Source of the DNA: Brachypodium distachyon
Lineage: Eukaryota > Streptophyta > Magnoliopsida > Poales > Poaceae
Reading direction: 5' to 3'
NCBI RefSeq assembly: GCF_000005505.3
Contig: NC_016134.3
Location: 21,714,584 to 21,778,583 of the forward strand
DNA: 64,000 nucleotides
Shown: piece after piece, positions 33,444-45,599 of the stretch
How the letters are laid out: each line of letters opens with the position of its first letter
How positions within the stretch are numbered: the stretch's first letter is position 1
The notes under the pieces: model-generated
What the model was told of the DNA's origin: nothing
Databases searched by the model: none
What the model saw: only the letters and a program-made list of their open reading frames with translations
Program-made: the position numbers and the translations under genes

Positions 33444-36400
33444 TCATGGGACGCCGTATCGGCATATGATGTTTTCCCAGAAAAAATTCTGGACGGCCTG
33501 TGACGGGATCTTGCCAAGCGGCGCTGCTTCTATCCATTTGAAGAAATAATCAATCGTCACCACGAGGTACTTGCAGCCCTCGTTGCATGTGGGGAAAGGC
33601 CCGAGAAGGTCCATTTCCCAGCGTGCAAATGGCCATGTTATCGGGATATTCTTCAGGGAAGTCACGGGCGCATGGATTGATTTAGCCATTTTCTGGCAAG
33701 CTTTGCATTGCCGCAATATGGTGATTGCGTCTTGCACCATGGTGGGCCAATAGAATCCCTGACATAAGGCTTTTGCCGCGGTGGCTCTTGGCGCAAAATG
33801 GTGGCCGCATATTCCTGAATGGATTTCAATGAGGAGCTCGGCTCCTCGGTCAGGAGTTATACACTTAAGCAATGCAGCCGCTCCTTTCTTGTATAGGATG
33901 CCGTCAAGGAGGACGTACATCTTGGATTTTGCGAGTAGAGTTTTGGCGCTCGGGCCTTCCGCTTCTTCGTCCACCTCGTCTTTCAAGGCGCGGATAATCG
34001 GTGTCATCCAAGAGGGTGGAGTGCTGATGACCATGCTGGTCTTTGAAGCTTTGTCAAGGACGTTGGCTTCTTCCTTTATGGATGGGGCGCGAATTACTTC
34101 AAACAATGCACTGGGTGGCAGCGGTTCTTTGGAACCGGCCGTTCGGGCTAACCTGTCGGCCAGATGATTTTCTTCTCGTGGAATGCGTCGCGCCTCCATG
34201 CCCAGGAAATACCGTTCCATCTTGCGAGCTTCTTCGATATATTTCTCCATCCTTTCATCAGGGCATTGATATGACTTGCCCATTTGGTTTATCACCAGTT
34301 GGGAGTCTCCTTGGATGAGAAGGCGTCGGACTCCCATGGCCTTGGCTAATCGAAGTCCGAGAAGGAGCACCTCATATTCTGCCATGTTGTTGGTGGCATT
34401 GAAGTCAAGATGGATGGTGTACTCCAAGATCTTGCCTTAGGGGCTGATGAGTATGACTCCAGCCCCCACACCGTCGAGGCGCTTAGAGCCATCGAACCTC
34501 ATTATCTAATATGGTTCGGAGGGCTCGGTCTTGGATGCGATTTCTTCAGGCGGGGCTAGTGGAGCATGCCACTCGGCCACAAAGTCAGCCAGGACTTGGG
34601 ATTTTATGGCCGTTCTCGCTGTGAGTTCCAGCAAGAAGGGAGCCAATTCCGTTGCCCATTTGGTGATTTATCCAGTGGCCTCCTTATTGCCGAAGACTTC
34701 CTTGAGTGGGAAGGTAGTTGGTACCATGATGGTGTGGCCCATGAAGTAATGACAGAGTTTTCGAGAGGCCATGAGGAGGGCGTATGCGATCTTCTCGATC
34801 TGGGTGTATCGAGCCTTTGCTCCTCCCAAAGCTTCGCTCACGTAATATACCGGGCGTTGTAACCCGTCTTCTTCCTTCAGAGAGCTGCACTTACGGCGAC
34901 CGGGGTCGCGGCAAGGTACAGGAGCAAAGGCTCCCCCTGCTTTGGGCTCGTGAGAAGTGGAGGGGTCGACAAATAGGTCTTGAGCTCTTCGAAGGCCATT
35001 TGAGCTTCGTCGCTCCACTCAAAGTTGTCGAGGCTTTTCAAGGCTTTGAAAAAAGGAAGACACTTCTCGGCTGACCGGGCGACGAATCGTCCCAAGGCCG
35101 CCATTCTTCCTGCTAGGCATTGCACATCTTTGACGGAGCGAGGGGGCTCCATCTCTAGGATGGCCCTGATTTTCTCCGGATTGGCATCGATCCCTCGTTG
35201 AGAGACAAGGAAGCCCAAGCGTTTTCCTCCTCGAACTCCGAATGGGCAGTTCTCCGGATTGAGCTTTATGCCATACTTGCAGAGAGATTGTCGAAGGTTT
35301 CTTGCATGTCCTTGGGATGGGTCTTCGCAATTTGACTTTTGATGACGGCGTCGTCAACGTAGACTTCGGCGTTTCTCCTCAATTGTTCTTTGAGGATGAG
35401 GCTGACGACGCGTTGGAAAGTTGCGCCGGCGTTCCTCAAACCAAAAGGCATTATGCGATAGCAGAATGTGCCGATGGGAGTGATGAAGCTGGTCTTTTCC
35501 TCGTCTTCCTTGGCCATGTGGACTTGGTGATATGAATAGGCGTCCAAGAAGCTCAACCTTTCGCATCCTGTCGTGGAATCGACCAGTTGGTCGATCCAAG
35601 GGAGCGAGTAGTCGTCCTTGGGGCACGCCTTGTTCAAGTCGGTAAAGTCGACACACATTCGCCACTTGCCGTTGGCTTTCTTCACCAAGACCGGATTGGC
35701 TAACCATTTGGGGTGCCAAACTTCTCGGATGAGCCTGGTGTGGGAGAGTTTGGCGATCTCTTGTTTGATGAATTCGCTTCGCTCGGTGGAGAGCTTCCGA
35801 AGCTTTTACTTTACGGGAGCTTTGTCGGGTCTCTTGGCGAGGCGATGCTCCATGATGTCGCGCGGGACTCCTCCCATGTCGGAAGGTGACCAAGCGAAGA
35901 GATCGGAATTCTTTCGAAGTAGGTCGACGACTTCTTCCTCGAGTTTACTTAGGAGGTCGGCTCCAATCTTCACTGTGCGCGTGGCGTCATCTTGGGAGAC
36001 GCGTACTTCCTTGAGTTCTCCTTCGGGGAGGGGCTCAGGGATGTAGCGCTCCGGTTGATCGGTTTCGGATGCTCCCGCGTTCGAAAGCATGTTGATACTC
36101 TTGGATGATTCTCCCTTTTCGACACACTTGGTCTCATGGCGGTAGAGTGTCTTCCTATCGGAAGATTGCTCACCGTGGTCCGTTATCACGCCCTTTGGGC
36201 CCGAAATCTTCATGCACAAGAATTTGTGGTGGATGGCGGCGTAGAGACGGTTTAGCGTCGTCCTCCTGAGGATGGCGTTAAAGAAGGCCTCCATATCCAC
36301 CACGTTGAAGCGCACGAGCTCGGTTCGATGATTTGTGGCGTCTCCAAAGGTCGTGAGGAGTTCAATTTGTCCGAGCGGCTGAATGGAGTTCCCTGGCATG

Positions 36401-36669
36401 AAGCTGGTGAGGGGATAAAGGGATGGTTGCAACGAGCCGTTCTTGTATCCCCCTTGTGGTTCCATCAGCTTCTTCAATGTGCTCAGATATAGGATGTCCG
36501 CGGAGCTTCCGCCATCCACAAGAATCTTCTTGAGCTCACAATTGGCGACGATCGCTGTCACGAAGAGGGCGTCGTCGTGTGGGAAGCGTATCCCCTTGGC
36601 GTCTTCCTCGGTGAAGGCAATTGGCACGCTCGCCCACTTTGGTGGTGGTGTCGGGGTGAAGGTTCCCAC
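33444..36669 (-). pseudogene. gypsy pol: protease, reverse transcriptase, RNase H, truncated integrase
   Basis: In minus-strand order: retropepsin (KKILVDGGSSADIL, 36502-36516, with DGG instead of DTG/DSG); RT (KKANGKWRMCVDFTDLNKAC, MPFGLRNAGATFQ, catalytic YVDD at 35350-35361); RT connection (GFLVSQRGIDANPEKI); RNase H with its acidic residues (NMAEYEVLLLGL, QGDSQLVINQ, HLADRLAR); integrase H2C2 finger (HSGICGHH, CKACQK); and the first two core aspartates (WEMDLLGPFP, YLVVTIDYFFKW). The frame stops at ICRYGVP. The catalytic glutamate and the C-terminal half are missing, replaced by unrelated sequence before 33200. There are frame changes near 34440-34880, 35218-35266 and 35700-35806. Confidence 0.88.
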
Positions 36670-36866
36670 GACGTTGACTTCGCGAGCATACTCTTTGCGT
36701 TGCCGCTTCGATCCCGTCCTATGGCGGAGCCCCCGAGTATCACTCTGATGTGATGCGCGGGTTCCTGAAACGGGAGGTTATCCTCCTTAGGTGCCAGGTC
36801 GGCGACAAGGACGTTGGCGGGGCGTGGAGCATCGGCTGTCTTCTCATCCTTGCGTCGGGCTTGCAT

Positions 36867-38510
36867 TCATGCCTGGAACTCTTCGAGAGCCGCGATGAGA
36901 GTGTTGCACTCTTCGGTGCTATGGCTTGTCGAGTTGTGGATGAGGCATCTTCCAGTTCCTCCCTCGCTGGGGTGAGGGGGCTTCTTGGGTTGCCAAGTCT
37001 TTTGGGACGATGCTTGTCCTTCAACGGCGAAGATCTTTCGGGCTTGGTCGCCGGGGGCCTTTTCTCCCACCTCCTCTTCTTCTTGGAAGATGAAGTAGGC
37101 GCAGGGGGTTTGTCGGACGAGGGAGTTCCTTCGGGAGCGGCGCACGGCGCGTCTCCTTGGAAGATTCGGTAGAGCTACCCGGTCGTCTTCGGAGGGTTGC
37201 GACTTAGGGCCCGATTCACTTCTCCTTGGAGAAGGCCTTGCATGCATGTGTTGATCACGGTTCGTCGACGGTGGGTTGGTGATTTGGCTTCGTACCTTCG
37301 CAAAGAGATGGAAGAAACTTCGGAGGGATTCCCCCGGCTTTTGTTTCACGGCGTATAGCTCGTGAGCTTGCACGGGTTTTTTGAAGTTTACCTGAAAGTT
37401 GGCGATGAAGACCTCTTGGAGGCGCTCCCACGAGTGCACGGAGTTCTTCCGCAGGTTATAAAACCAAGTTTGCGCCATCTCGGTGAGCGCGAGCGGAAAA
37501 AGGTTGCACATCTCGACGGGACCTTCCCCGGTGGCCCGTATGGCAGTGGAGTAGACATCCAGGAACTGAAGAGGATTTGACTCCCCGTCGTACTACCGTA
37601 TTGTAGGCGGCTTGAACCTTGGCGGAAAAGGCGTGTCTTGGATCTCCCGTGTGAGCGGGTTAAAAGTCGGCCTGTTCTTCCAGTTCCTTCGGTGGCGAGG
37701 TCCTCCTTCGTCGGAGTCGCTTTCGTTGCTAGAAGGGTCGCTTGGAGAGTGACCTCGGCTTTTTCTTGGGGGGTCAGAGCATCGATGGGAATTTCTTTCG
37801 CCGCCGGCATGCGGACTCTGCCACTTGCTCATTTCCATGCACGTTGGGGTCTCGTTTTCCGCAAGGCGTAGTTTGAGGTGGTACTTGGTTGCCACCTTGC
37901 TCGACCCCGGCAGGGGGAGCAAGGGGCGCTTGCGGGGCATTCACCAAATGAGGTTGGCGTTGAGCATGCGCGACTTGAACAGCACCGTTTGGCGAAAGCC
38001 CCCAATAAGGGTGACATCAAGGAGCTCCATGGGCGATCGCGGCGAGCGCCAGCGGAGGCAGACCCGTGTTGGAGGGGTCGTAAGCCGGGACTCCTAGGTT
38101 TTCTGGCGCGGATCCTCCAGACGCCACATTGTTTCCTCTTGTAGGTTCCGAGGGCAAGGACACTACCGGTTGTAGGGAAGGTGGCGCGAAGCCGATCGAG
38201 CGAGGCATGCCAAGTTCCGTATCCCCTGCGGGGGCGGCAACCGTAGGCAGTTCGCGATCCTTGCCACCACGTCGGCGAGTGTCGAGGGACCGCCTACGAC
38301 GGTTTCGAGCACCTCGGTTCCTTCTGGGACAGCCAGGAGCGGAGGTGCGACCACGGCTTCCATCGTAGCGACCATGCTTGCGGCGACGTCCGGATTGGTG
38401 AGGATTCCTTCTTCCTCGGGAGCCCCTGAGGCGCTTGCTTTCTTTGTTTGCAACCGTGTAGACTTCGCGGCAAGTTGGGCACCTGATGAAGTAGGCTTCG
38501 TTGGGGCCAT
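36867..38510 (-). pseudogene. gypsy gag
   Basis: Starts as MAPTKPTSSGAQLAAKSTRL just inside the primer site, a common beginning for grass gypsy gag. The capsid-like domain is seen as FPLALTEMAQTWFYNLRKNS and SWERLQEVFIANFQVNFKKP, followed by LKQ-type linker sequence (AVKQKPGESLRSFFHLFAKV). Reading needs at least three frame changes (about 38163, 37595 and 37388). A zinc knuckle is not clear: CLIHNSTSHSTEECNTL may be its decayed form. Confidence 0.75.
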
Positions 38511-38534
38511 TCAATCTTCAATTGCGGCGAGGGT

Positions 38535-38553
38535 TCCCCACGGTCGGCGTCAC
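38535..38553 (-). other. Primer-binding site
   Basis: On the minus strand GTGACGCCGACCGTGGGGA follows the 5' LTR directly. It resembles the TGGCGCC-type primer sites of grass gypsy elements with small changes. Confidence 0.6.
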
Positions 38554-39465
38554 TGTTGTTGTTCTCGACAACAATTAGAGTAAGGGGTTCCAATGCTCGA
38601 TGGCACAAGTGCGGGTATTAAAGTATGACGTGTATGCCGGCCTTATAACGAAGGTCGCCGTACACTTGGACAAGTTGACACGTCGATATTTTTTGAATAG
38701 GTTCGGTCGATCCTGCGGGTACGACTTAATCCTATGTTTGGAAAGGCTTCGAGGGGGTTGTTAACCAAGTGTTTGGGCCGAGCGGATCTTCCCAAGACAC
38801 CTTTAGCGAGAGATTCGTCGGGGCCGCCTCGTACTTGGACCGAACGTGTCTTTCCAAGTATCGAAGTTAGTATACCCTCGGAATTCTAACCCAACCCCTT
38901 CTCTTTGGAGCCCGTGCTAACCAAGCTTAGCTCGAAGCCTCGAAACTAGAGTCTTCTAGAAGGCTTCCTCGAGGCCGGTCAACTTTTAGTCGAGAGCGAC
39001 GCTCGAGAGCGAACCTTAGAGGGAGCATTCTAACTCTCTCCCCTTGAGTTTAATCAAGTTGAGAGTGAATAATACATGCTCCCATGAGGGGTATTTATAG
39101 CCTAGGGGTCCATGACAAAAAACCATGACTACCCTTAAGAGGGAGAGAAAAGTGGGGTAAAATGGTAAAAATAGCTTCTTGTTTCATAACTTTTGTGTGC
39201 ACCATGTGGGGGGAAAGTGAGGGTTGGTTCATGGTCCACCATGAACCAAAAGCCTCATCCCCGCACCTTTCTTGTCTTCTGTTCTAACTCATTCCAGCCT
39301 TGGACCATGACATGAGAAGCTTGACTTGTTGACTTGTCTTCCTTTGCCATGTAGGATTGACTTCGCCACGTGGGCATCTTGTCTCACGCTGGGAAATGTT
39401 GACTTAGTCGCCGCCACGTAAGATTTACGGCTCGACAAATATAAGGATTTTATTTTACTGCAACA
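38554..39465 (-). repeat. 5' LTR of the gypsy element
   Basis: 912 bp, longer than its partner. It has about 250 extra bases (38722-38960, with CCTATGTTTGGAAAGGCTTC and CGTGCTAACCAAGCTTAGCT) where the other LTR has a short tandem GC unit. Outside that segment the two match closely. Confidence 0.9.
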
Positions 39466-39470
39466 ATACT

Positions 39471-40375
39471 AAAGTTTGGTTGCTTAATTGATTGAATGAG
39501 ATGGCATATGCTATTAGCGAACGAAGGGCCTCTTGAGTGACCCCAATCATTTAACAAATCTGACACCATATGTGCCTTCTTTCTTAGTTCAAAATTTCAC
39601 CGGTTTAGAAGTTAACACCAAATATCATCGGATAAGAAAAAGTACATCACTCCATAACCATCTCATTAATTAGTATATTATCACATTGCTACATCTGAAA
39701 ACACCAGATCTATGAGTATGTATCTAAAAATAATGTATGCAGGTGAACAACCTGGAAGAGGAACGTCGGCTCAGTTTTACCTGAATCACAACATATTACT
39801 TTCAGAGGTGCTCAATTTTTTGCATGAGGGGTAGAATGCCGGTTTAGAAATTGACACCAAATATGATGTGTATGTACTTTGTTTTTTCTCTTTGCAGAAT
39901 TATGATGCTACTACTCACTTTGATGCCACAATTGTTCTTAATACATAAACAATGTTGAGTCCCTTTAAAAAAAAACAATGTTGAGTGCAACAATTATATA
40001 AAAGAGTGTTGACATGGTTTCAAATAAAGAGTGATTATCAGGAGGGTAAAAAAAACTGAGCTTTTAGCATGCACATTCACACAACATTGTATATAGGGAT
40101 AACATGGTACCTGTATCTTTATGAAGAAATAAAATTCTGATTGGCTTCATTGTGTTCTGGTTATCTGATTACTTGGTTAATCAATGTTGTATACAGGGAT
40201 AACATAGTACATCCAGCTGCTGTCTCTTGAATGCCTTTTGGAAGCGATTATTATTTTCAAGATTATTATCCATAGCTTCAGGGAAGATTGATGAAGGCTC
40301 AAGCACTCAAGAGGCTTGAGCAAAGGTTCAAGAGAAGATAAAAGTATGCAACGTTTTAATAACACTGCAACATTA
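39471..40375. other. AT-rich DNA between gypsy element and TRIM
   Basis: No gene is supported. A unit CCGGTTTAGAA-TT-ACACCAAATAT occurs at about 39600 and 39839. GTTGTATACAGGGATAACAT and a near match occur at about 40086 and 40186. These look like remnants of small local duplications. Confidence 0.4.
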
Positions 40376-40688
40376 TGTCAAGCTTCATCCGCTAGCCAAC
40401 GCAACCAAAAGACTGATCTGATGGAAAGGACCAGGCAATTCACTTATACACTTCAACAACCCCCCACCCCTCATGTGTGACGAAGAAGACGAGTCAACAC
40501 GTGTAAACTCAGAGGTACGCTCTAGAGGCCAATACGTGGACGAGGGGGCACGAGCAATTTTTAGCGAAAGCCAGGACTCGAACTTGAGACCTTTGACTCT
40601 GATACCATGTCAAGCTTCATGCGCTAGCCAACGTAACCACAAGACCGATTTGATGGAAAGAGCTAGGCAATCCACTACACATGAAACA
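40376..40688 (-). mobile_element. TRIM (terminal-repeat retrotransposon in miniature)
   Basis: Two direct repeats (40376-40458 and 40608-40688) share TGTCAAGCTTCAT-CGCTAGC, GATGGAAAG and GGCAATTCAC. On the minus strand the first is followed by TGGTATCAGAG (40597-40607), the initiator-Met-tRNA primer site. GAGGGGTGGGGGGT, a polypurine tract, lies just before the second repeat (40459-40472). At 313 bp and with no coding, this is a complete TRIM/SMART-like element. A clear target duplication is not seen. Confidence 0.85.
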
Positions 40689-40714
40689 TTGAATTTTACT
40701 ATTACAGAAAGGCT

Positions 40715-40925
40715 TATCAGTAACTGTCGAAAAACAACATTAGTAACGGTTTGGGCCGCCATTGCTCACTTCGTGTTACTGATGATGGGTATCATCAGTA
40801 ACGGTTGCTACGACCGTTACTGATGTGTCATCATCAGTAACGGTCGCAGTGACTGTTACTGATGTATATATCATCAGTAACGGTCGCGTTGCCACATCAG
40901 TGTCGGTCGAGTGACCGGCACTGAT
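40715..40925. repeat. CACTA left subterminal repeats
   Basis: ATCAGTAAC(G/T)G and its complement CCGTTACTGATG alternate about every 20-40 bases, often as facing pairs that can form hairpins (CATCAGTAACGGTCGC against CGACCGTTACTGATG). In En/Spm such repeats bind the TNPA protein. Confidence 0.8.
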
Positions 40926-41265
40926 ACATTTTCGGTATTTAAATTTTTTTTTAAAACCACAGACAATACACAGGAAATACACAGAATTGTATATATGGCA
41001 CAACACAGATTGTATATACATCACATCACATAAAAATACATATAAAGCCGCATCACAGCACAGCACATCACATCACATCACATCATTTAAACCATACAAA
41101 TGTATATAAAGCCGCATCATTTAAAGCATATAAAGAATACAAAAGTATCTCACTTCATGACATTGACTACAAAGTGTCAAAATTTCATAGAAGCATAATT
41201 ACAAACTGTCAAAATTTCATAGAAGCATATAAAGAATACAAATGTATCTCATTTCAAGCTAGGTC

Positions 41266-44200
41266 CTAATGTTGTGGGTGAACCCTAGACACCACTTGTT
41301 TCACGCATTCGTAGAAGTCCACACTAGGCTTGATGACCTCATTGTTGATGAGATGGGCGAACTCCCTTTGAATGTTATCCACGACCCATTTAGGTCGGTG
41401 TCCCATTGTCATTCGGGGCCGCCAGTACTCTTCCATCGCCGCGACTGATCCCTTCCACTCAGGCTTGAACATGCTGGCATTCTCCATAAGGATGTGACAG
41501 CAGTAGTAGCCACAGAACACATTGCCGGGCGGCTGTTGCTGGCAAGGGAACCTGTGGTTGTGGTGAGGCTCGTCTTTATAGACTTTACCAGCTAGTTTTC
41601 CCCTGGTCGCCACTTTCCAGGCAGTATTAATGAGTGATTTGATGGGTTTCCAGAACCTACCTCTAACACCCTTCTTCGGAAGTAGTGATCGAAGTAGTAC
41701 CCCACGGACGAAGGCAAACAAATGAGTAGTGTGACCAATGGTCTCTTTTTTCAAAAGAAACAAATTTTAGTATCTAAGGGTGTATAAGAAAGACGGAATT
41801 AGAAAAAACAGACGGTTCCATATATAAAATTGAACTTACTCCAAATTAAGGAAGAAGAGGATAAAGTCGTGGTCCGCGTATTTCTCGAGACATGCCACCA
41901 AATATTTATATGCAAGGGTTCTTCAGGCATTCTTTTCTGGCTCAAGACCGATGTCACCGTAGTTGAACATCGCAGGGTCTAGAATGGCTACTTTTTTAAC
42001 CTCCATTCGCCGCAGTTCTCTTATTTGGTAGGCAGACCATAGCCTTAAGAGGTTGATATCAAGCTTTTGGCGGTTGAAGAGGTGGAACAGTTCGTTAAAC
42101 TCCACACCAAAGGTGATAGGACATTCCTGAATGTTTCCGGTTTCTTGGTCAAAGAAGCCATAGTCTTTTGGGATTCGAACATTGATCTGTTGAGCATGCT
42201 GTTGAGAACTGGCTGATGCTTGCATGTAGAACTGATGAAGCTCTTGCATCTCTCTCTGGACATGGCACACAGGAAATCTTCGGTGACCATCGGTCTTCCA
42301 GGATAGTAAATAAGCATCCGGTCAAACTCCCCACGAAATAGGATCCGTCTTCGAATCTCTGGCCTTGATGGGGGTTCTTCATGAGAATGTCAGGCCTATT
42401 ATCCTCACAGACTTCAGTTATGTCAAGCACATAGTGCATCTCATCTTGAGTGACATTGGAGGACTCCTTGATGGTCTTGCCGCCGCGCTCCCTCTTTTTA
42501 TGCCTCCTCTTATTGTCCCATGCCTTCTGCTCCTCTGCCTTGTACTTGTCATCGATCTTGCGGCCACCCATGGACTCAGCGGCACCCAAGAGAGAGAAGG
42601 TAGGAGGGATGCTTCCAGCCTGTGCCGACCTTGTGGTCTGGCTATCTTTGAGCTGTGCAGGCATCGACATTGCCCGCTCTTCATCTCCGCCAGTATCGAC
42701 AGGAGGAAGTATCCTAGGGGAAAGGCTGAGCGGCGAATGAGAAGTACCTTTGTGGGCGGAGGGAGATGGAGTCATAGAGGACCGGCGCTGGTTGTAGAGA
42801 GATACCAAGCTCCTAGGCCACATAATGCGGTAGTTTGGACAACCTCCTAGGATATCCACGCCTTCCTCCGGAGGTAATGGGATACCATAATCCCGATGCT
42901 CCTCGACGATGGAGTCCACCATCACACTCACTTGTGCGTCGTTCATAAGAATGTCGTGCACCAGTGGCGGTGATTGTCTGGGCATCAGGCGGCCAATGGC
43001 ACCTACAGGCTTCTCAGGCTTGTCAACGTGGATACGACCCTTCACCGGTGCCTGCGCGTAACAAGAAGAAGGCATATGTGTGTAAGATCTTTATTCATGA
43101 AGGTAAGGAGTGAAAAAGAGTTTGAAAAGTATGCTTACAAGGATGTTGTCGCTCGGACCCAGATCGTTATCCTGAATGCCCTCGCTTGGGTCCGGTTGGC
43201 TAGCGGGGGGGGGGGGGGGTCGTCCATACTTGTGTCGGAGGCTTTCACTCCTCCCGCGAGTATGGCGCCAAGGGCGGGGTGGTCTTTGGCCAATGCCGAC
43301 ACCAAATGATGGACGGCTTGCACTGCATATTCCCGCGACACCTCTTGAGACATGATAGATGCCTGCTCTCGCGCCTTCGCCTTAGCCTGTTCTATTATTT
43401 CAGCAGAAGCGGGGAGCTTTTTCTGGATCCTGCTTCGCTTCGGAGCAGGCGGGAAATAATCATCTCAGTAGCCCCCTTCGCCTTCCCCTAGAACACGGCC
43501 CGTGTGCTCTGCCTTTTGCAAGCCGGCGGTCACATCCTCCTCCCATTTGTGGGTATTTTCTTGTTATCATATAAGACAGGACGTGAGTCTATATGGATCA
43601 GGAGTGTCATAATTAACGCCGAAAGCAAATAAATGCACGTGAACCCTTACCATAAATTTTTTAACAGGCAGCTGCATTGGCTCAATGCCCGCCCACTCCT
43701 CGGGTGTCATGTGCTGACATGCATATTCTCTAGCACGTTGGTCCTCCAGCATGTCTTGCACTGAAGGCACCCTGCCTGCCACCTCGAGAATTCGGTCCTG
43801 CTTGCGCCAGACCTTCTTCTTCCCGTCTTTCCTGCACTCCCTAGCCTGTGGTTCAAGGGCTTCCTCAAGCGCAACGCCCTCATACGTTCACTCTTCGCAA
43901 TGAAGACAGGGTTAGATGATTCCTTCTTGAATTTTTCCCATTCGGCCTCATCAGTTACCGATGGCCATTTCTTCCTGATGATCTCATAGGGTTTGTCCAT
44001 CCACTTTCTAGTGGTGGTTTTCCAATTAGCAAGTCCATTGCGCACTGCTATGTTGACGGCCGCTACGAATCGATCGCGCCACTCGTCAGTGACTTGGAAC
44101 CTCCTTGCAACGTCCGCGATGCACGTGTTTCTAACGACTTCGGAGATGTCACTCCACTCGTCAGTGATCTTGCAATACTTACATGCAACGGCTCCATAGG

Positions 44201-44460
44201 TCGTTGCGAACCTCCGGGTGACCACGTAACAGAACTCCTTCAAGTTGTGGCTCCCCCTCGGCGTCTTCTTCCTTGGCTTCTTAGTGGGAGTTTCAGAAGG
44301 CTGCGGGTTACTCTCTTCCACCCATCGCTCGTTGTCACGCTCTTCTGAAAGAGAGCTACCTGAGCCAGAGCTGGCAATTTGCTCTCCCGATGAAGACTCT
44401 TCATCGACACAATCTACCTCCTCCCGATCAAGAACTGGTTTCTAGCTACTCTTGCCCATT
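41266..44460 (-). pseudogene. CACTA second gene: tnp1-like region with C-terminal Ulp1-like protease domain
   Basis: The minus-strand 5' part (from about 44460, with an in-frame TAG soon after the first Met) gives CYVVTRRFATTYGAVACKYC and WKTTTRKWMDKPYEIIRKKW, matching the transposase_24-like N-terminus of plant CACTA second ORFs. The middle (43782-43567) gives HMTPEEWAGIEPMQLPVKKF. The 3' part gives FPCQQQPPGNVFCGYYCC and HILMENASMFKPEW, a C48/Ulp1-like signature with the Q...CG-Y-C block. Exons are separated by several frame breaks, and the Ulp1 His/Asp part at 41.9-42.3 kb is poorly preserved. Ulp1-like domains in plant transposons are known; their role is unclear. Confidence 0.65.
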
Positions 44461-45049
44461 TCGTACCTATGCCATCAAAACCATCAAATATATATCGGCC
44501 AAAAAATTCGACATGACCTATGCTAAAAAACTAGCAAATTTTCTCTACTAGGAGCTCGAAACCTGCATAAAAACCCACCCGCATATGTACCCCCTCGGCA
44601 CGATGGCCGACCCCTTCTCCAATGACCCGACACGATGGTCAGGCCCACAATTCATTACTCAATTCTCCAAATTAGCATATAAAACCGCTATATAAAAAAC
44701 TACATGTATAGCATCTAAAAAACTACATGTATAGCATATAAAAAACTACATGTATAGCATATAAAAAACTACAATGCATATACTCATGTGTGCTATATAT
44801 TATCAAATGCATATACTCATGTGTGCTATATATTACAATACATAAAAATTCATGTAAAATGTGCTCACTACAATGCTCTGTAACTCAATACTATATCAAA
44901 TTCACCATGGTAAATAAAATGTATCCATGTTACAAATTAGCTATTACAATATGTGTGCCCATCTAACTCAATACTACATCAAACTAATTTGATAGAAACT
45001 AATTTTGGTAGGGTGCTCTAATTTGATAGCAACTAATTTGACTGCAACT

Positions 45050-45560
45050 AATTTTGACAGAAACTAACCCTAACCCTAACAGCGGAGGCAGAGGGGAGCA
45101 AGCGCAGCTGGGGTTGGAGGAAGACGGCGTGGGGTCGGGTCGTCGCGAAGGGAGACGGCGCAGGCTCGGGGACGGCGGCGCGGGGTCGGGTCGTCGCAGA
45201 GGAAGACGCCGGCGCCGGGTCAGGCGGCGCGGAGGAAGACGGAGCGGCGTCGGGCTCGGGGTCGGAGGAGGGCTCGGGGATGACGGCGCGGGCTCGGCGA
45301 GGGCGGCCGGAGGAGGGAGACGACGCCGCGGGCTTGGGACCGGACGACAGCGCGGGCTCAGGGACGGCGGCGGGAGGAGGGAGACGACGGCGCAGGCTCG
45401 GGGACGGTGGCGGGAGGAGGGAGAGGGCGGAGCGGGCTCGAGGCGGCACGGGCTCGGGGTCGACGGCAGCGGCGAAAAAATCCGGCAGGGCTTCGCCTCT
45501 CCTAGGGTTAATCGCCCACTGCTGGTCGCTCTGTGTGTTGAGGACGCGCGGGCGGAATAA
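45050..45560. other. GC-rich spacer between the two CACTA genes, with telomere-like box
   Basis: Starts with CTAACCCTAACCCTAAC (45064-45080), on the minus strand a telo-box-like GTTAGGGTTAGGG. About 450 bases of CGG/GGAGG-rich sequence follow, open in several frames on both strands. As it lies upstream of the second gene (minus strand), it is plausibly its promoter/leader. Long open frames here (for example 45054-45560) are composition artefacts. Confidence 0.45.
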
Positions 45561-45599
45561 CCCTAGATTTTGCTAAGTGTTCCTTTATATACCCTATAC

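Larger units (their letters stand above)
27461..39465 (-). mobile_element. Degenerate Ty3/gypsy retrotransposon, Tat-like, with antisense gene
   Basis: A 12.0-kb element on the minus strand. LTRs lie at 38554-39465 (5') and 27461-28187 (3'), both starting TGTTGTAGTAAAATAA or similar and ending CAACAACA on the minus strand. Flanks are ATATT and ATACT, a 5-bp target duplication with one change. The order 5' LTR, primer site, gag, protease, RT, RNase H, integrase, antisense ORF, polypurine tract, 3' LTR fits Tat-lineage elements, which carry an extra ORF after pol. Several frame breaks and a truncated integrase make it non-autonomous. Confidence 0.9.

Noticed and set aside
45064..45080. Telomere-like CCCTAACCCTAA repeat
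   Set aside because: Only two to three units long; fits a promoter telo-box better than an interstitial telomere.
45054..45560. 168-residue plus-strand frame and 133-residue minus-strand frame in GC-rich DNA
   Set aside because: CGG/GGAGG-rich composition keeps both strands open. There is no domain, and it lies in a spacer between two transposon genes.
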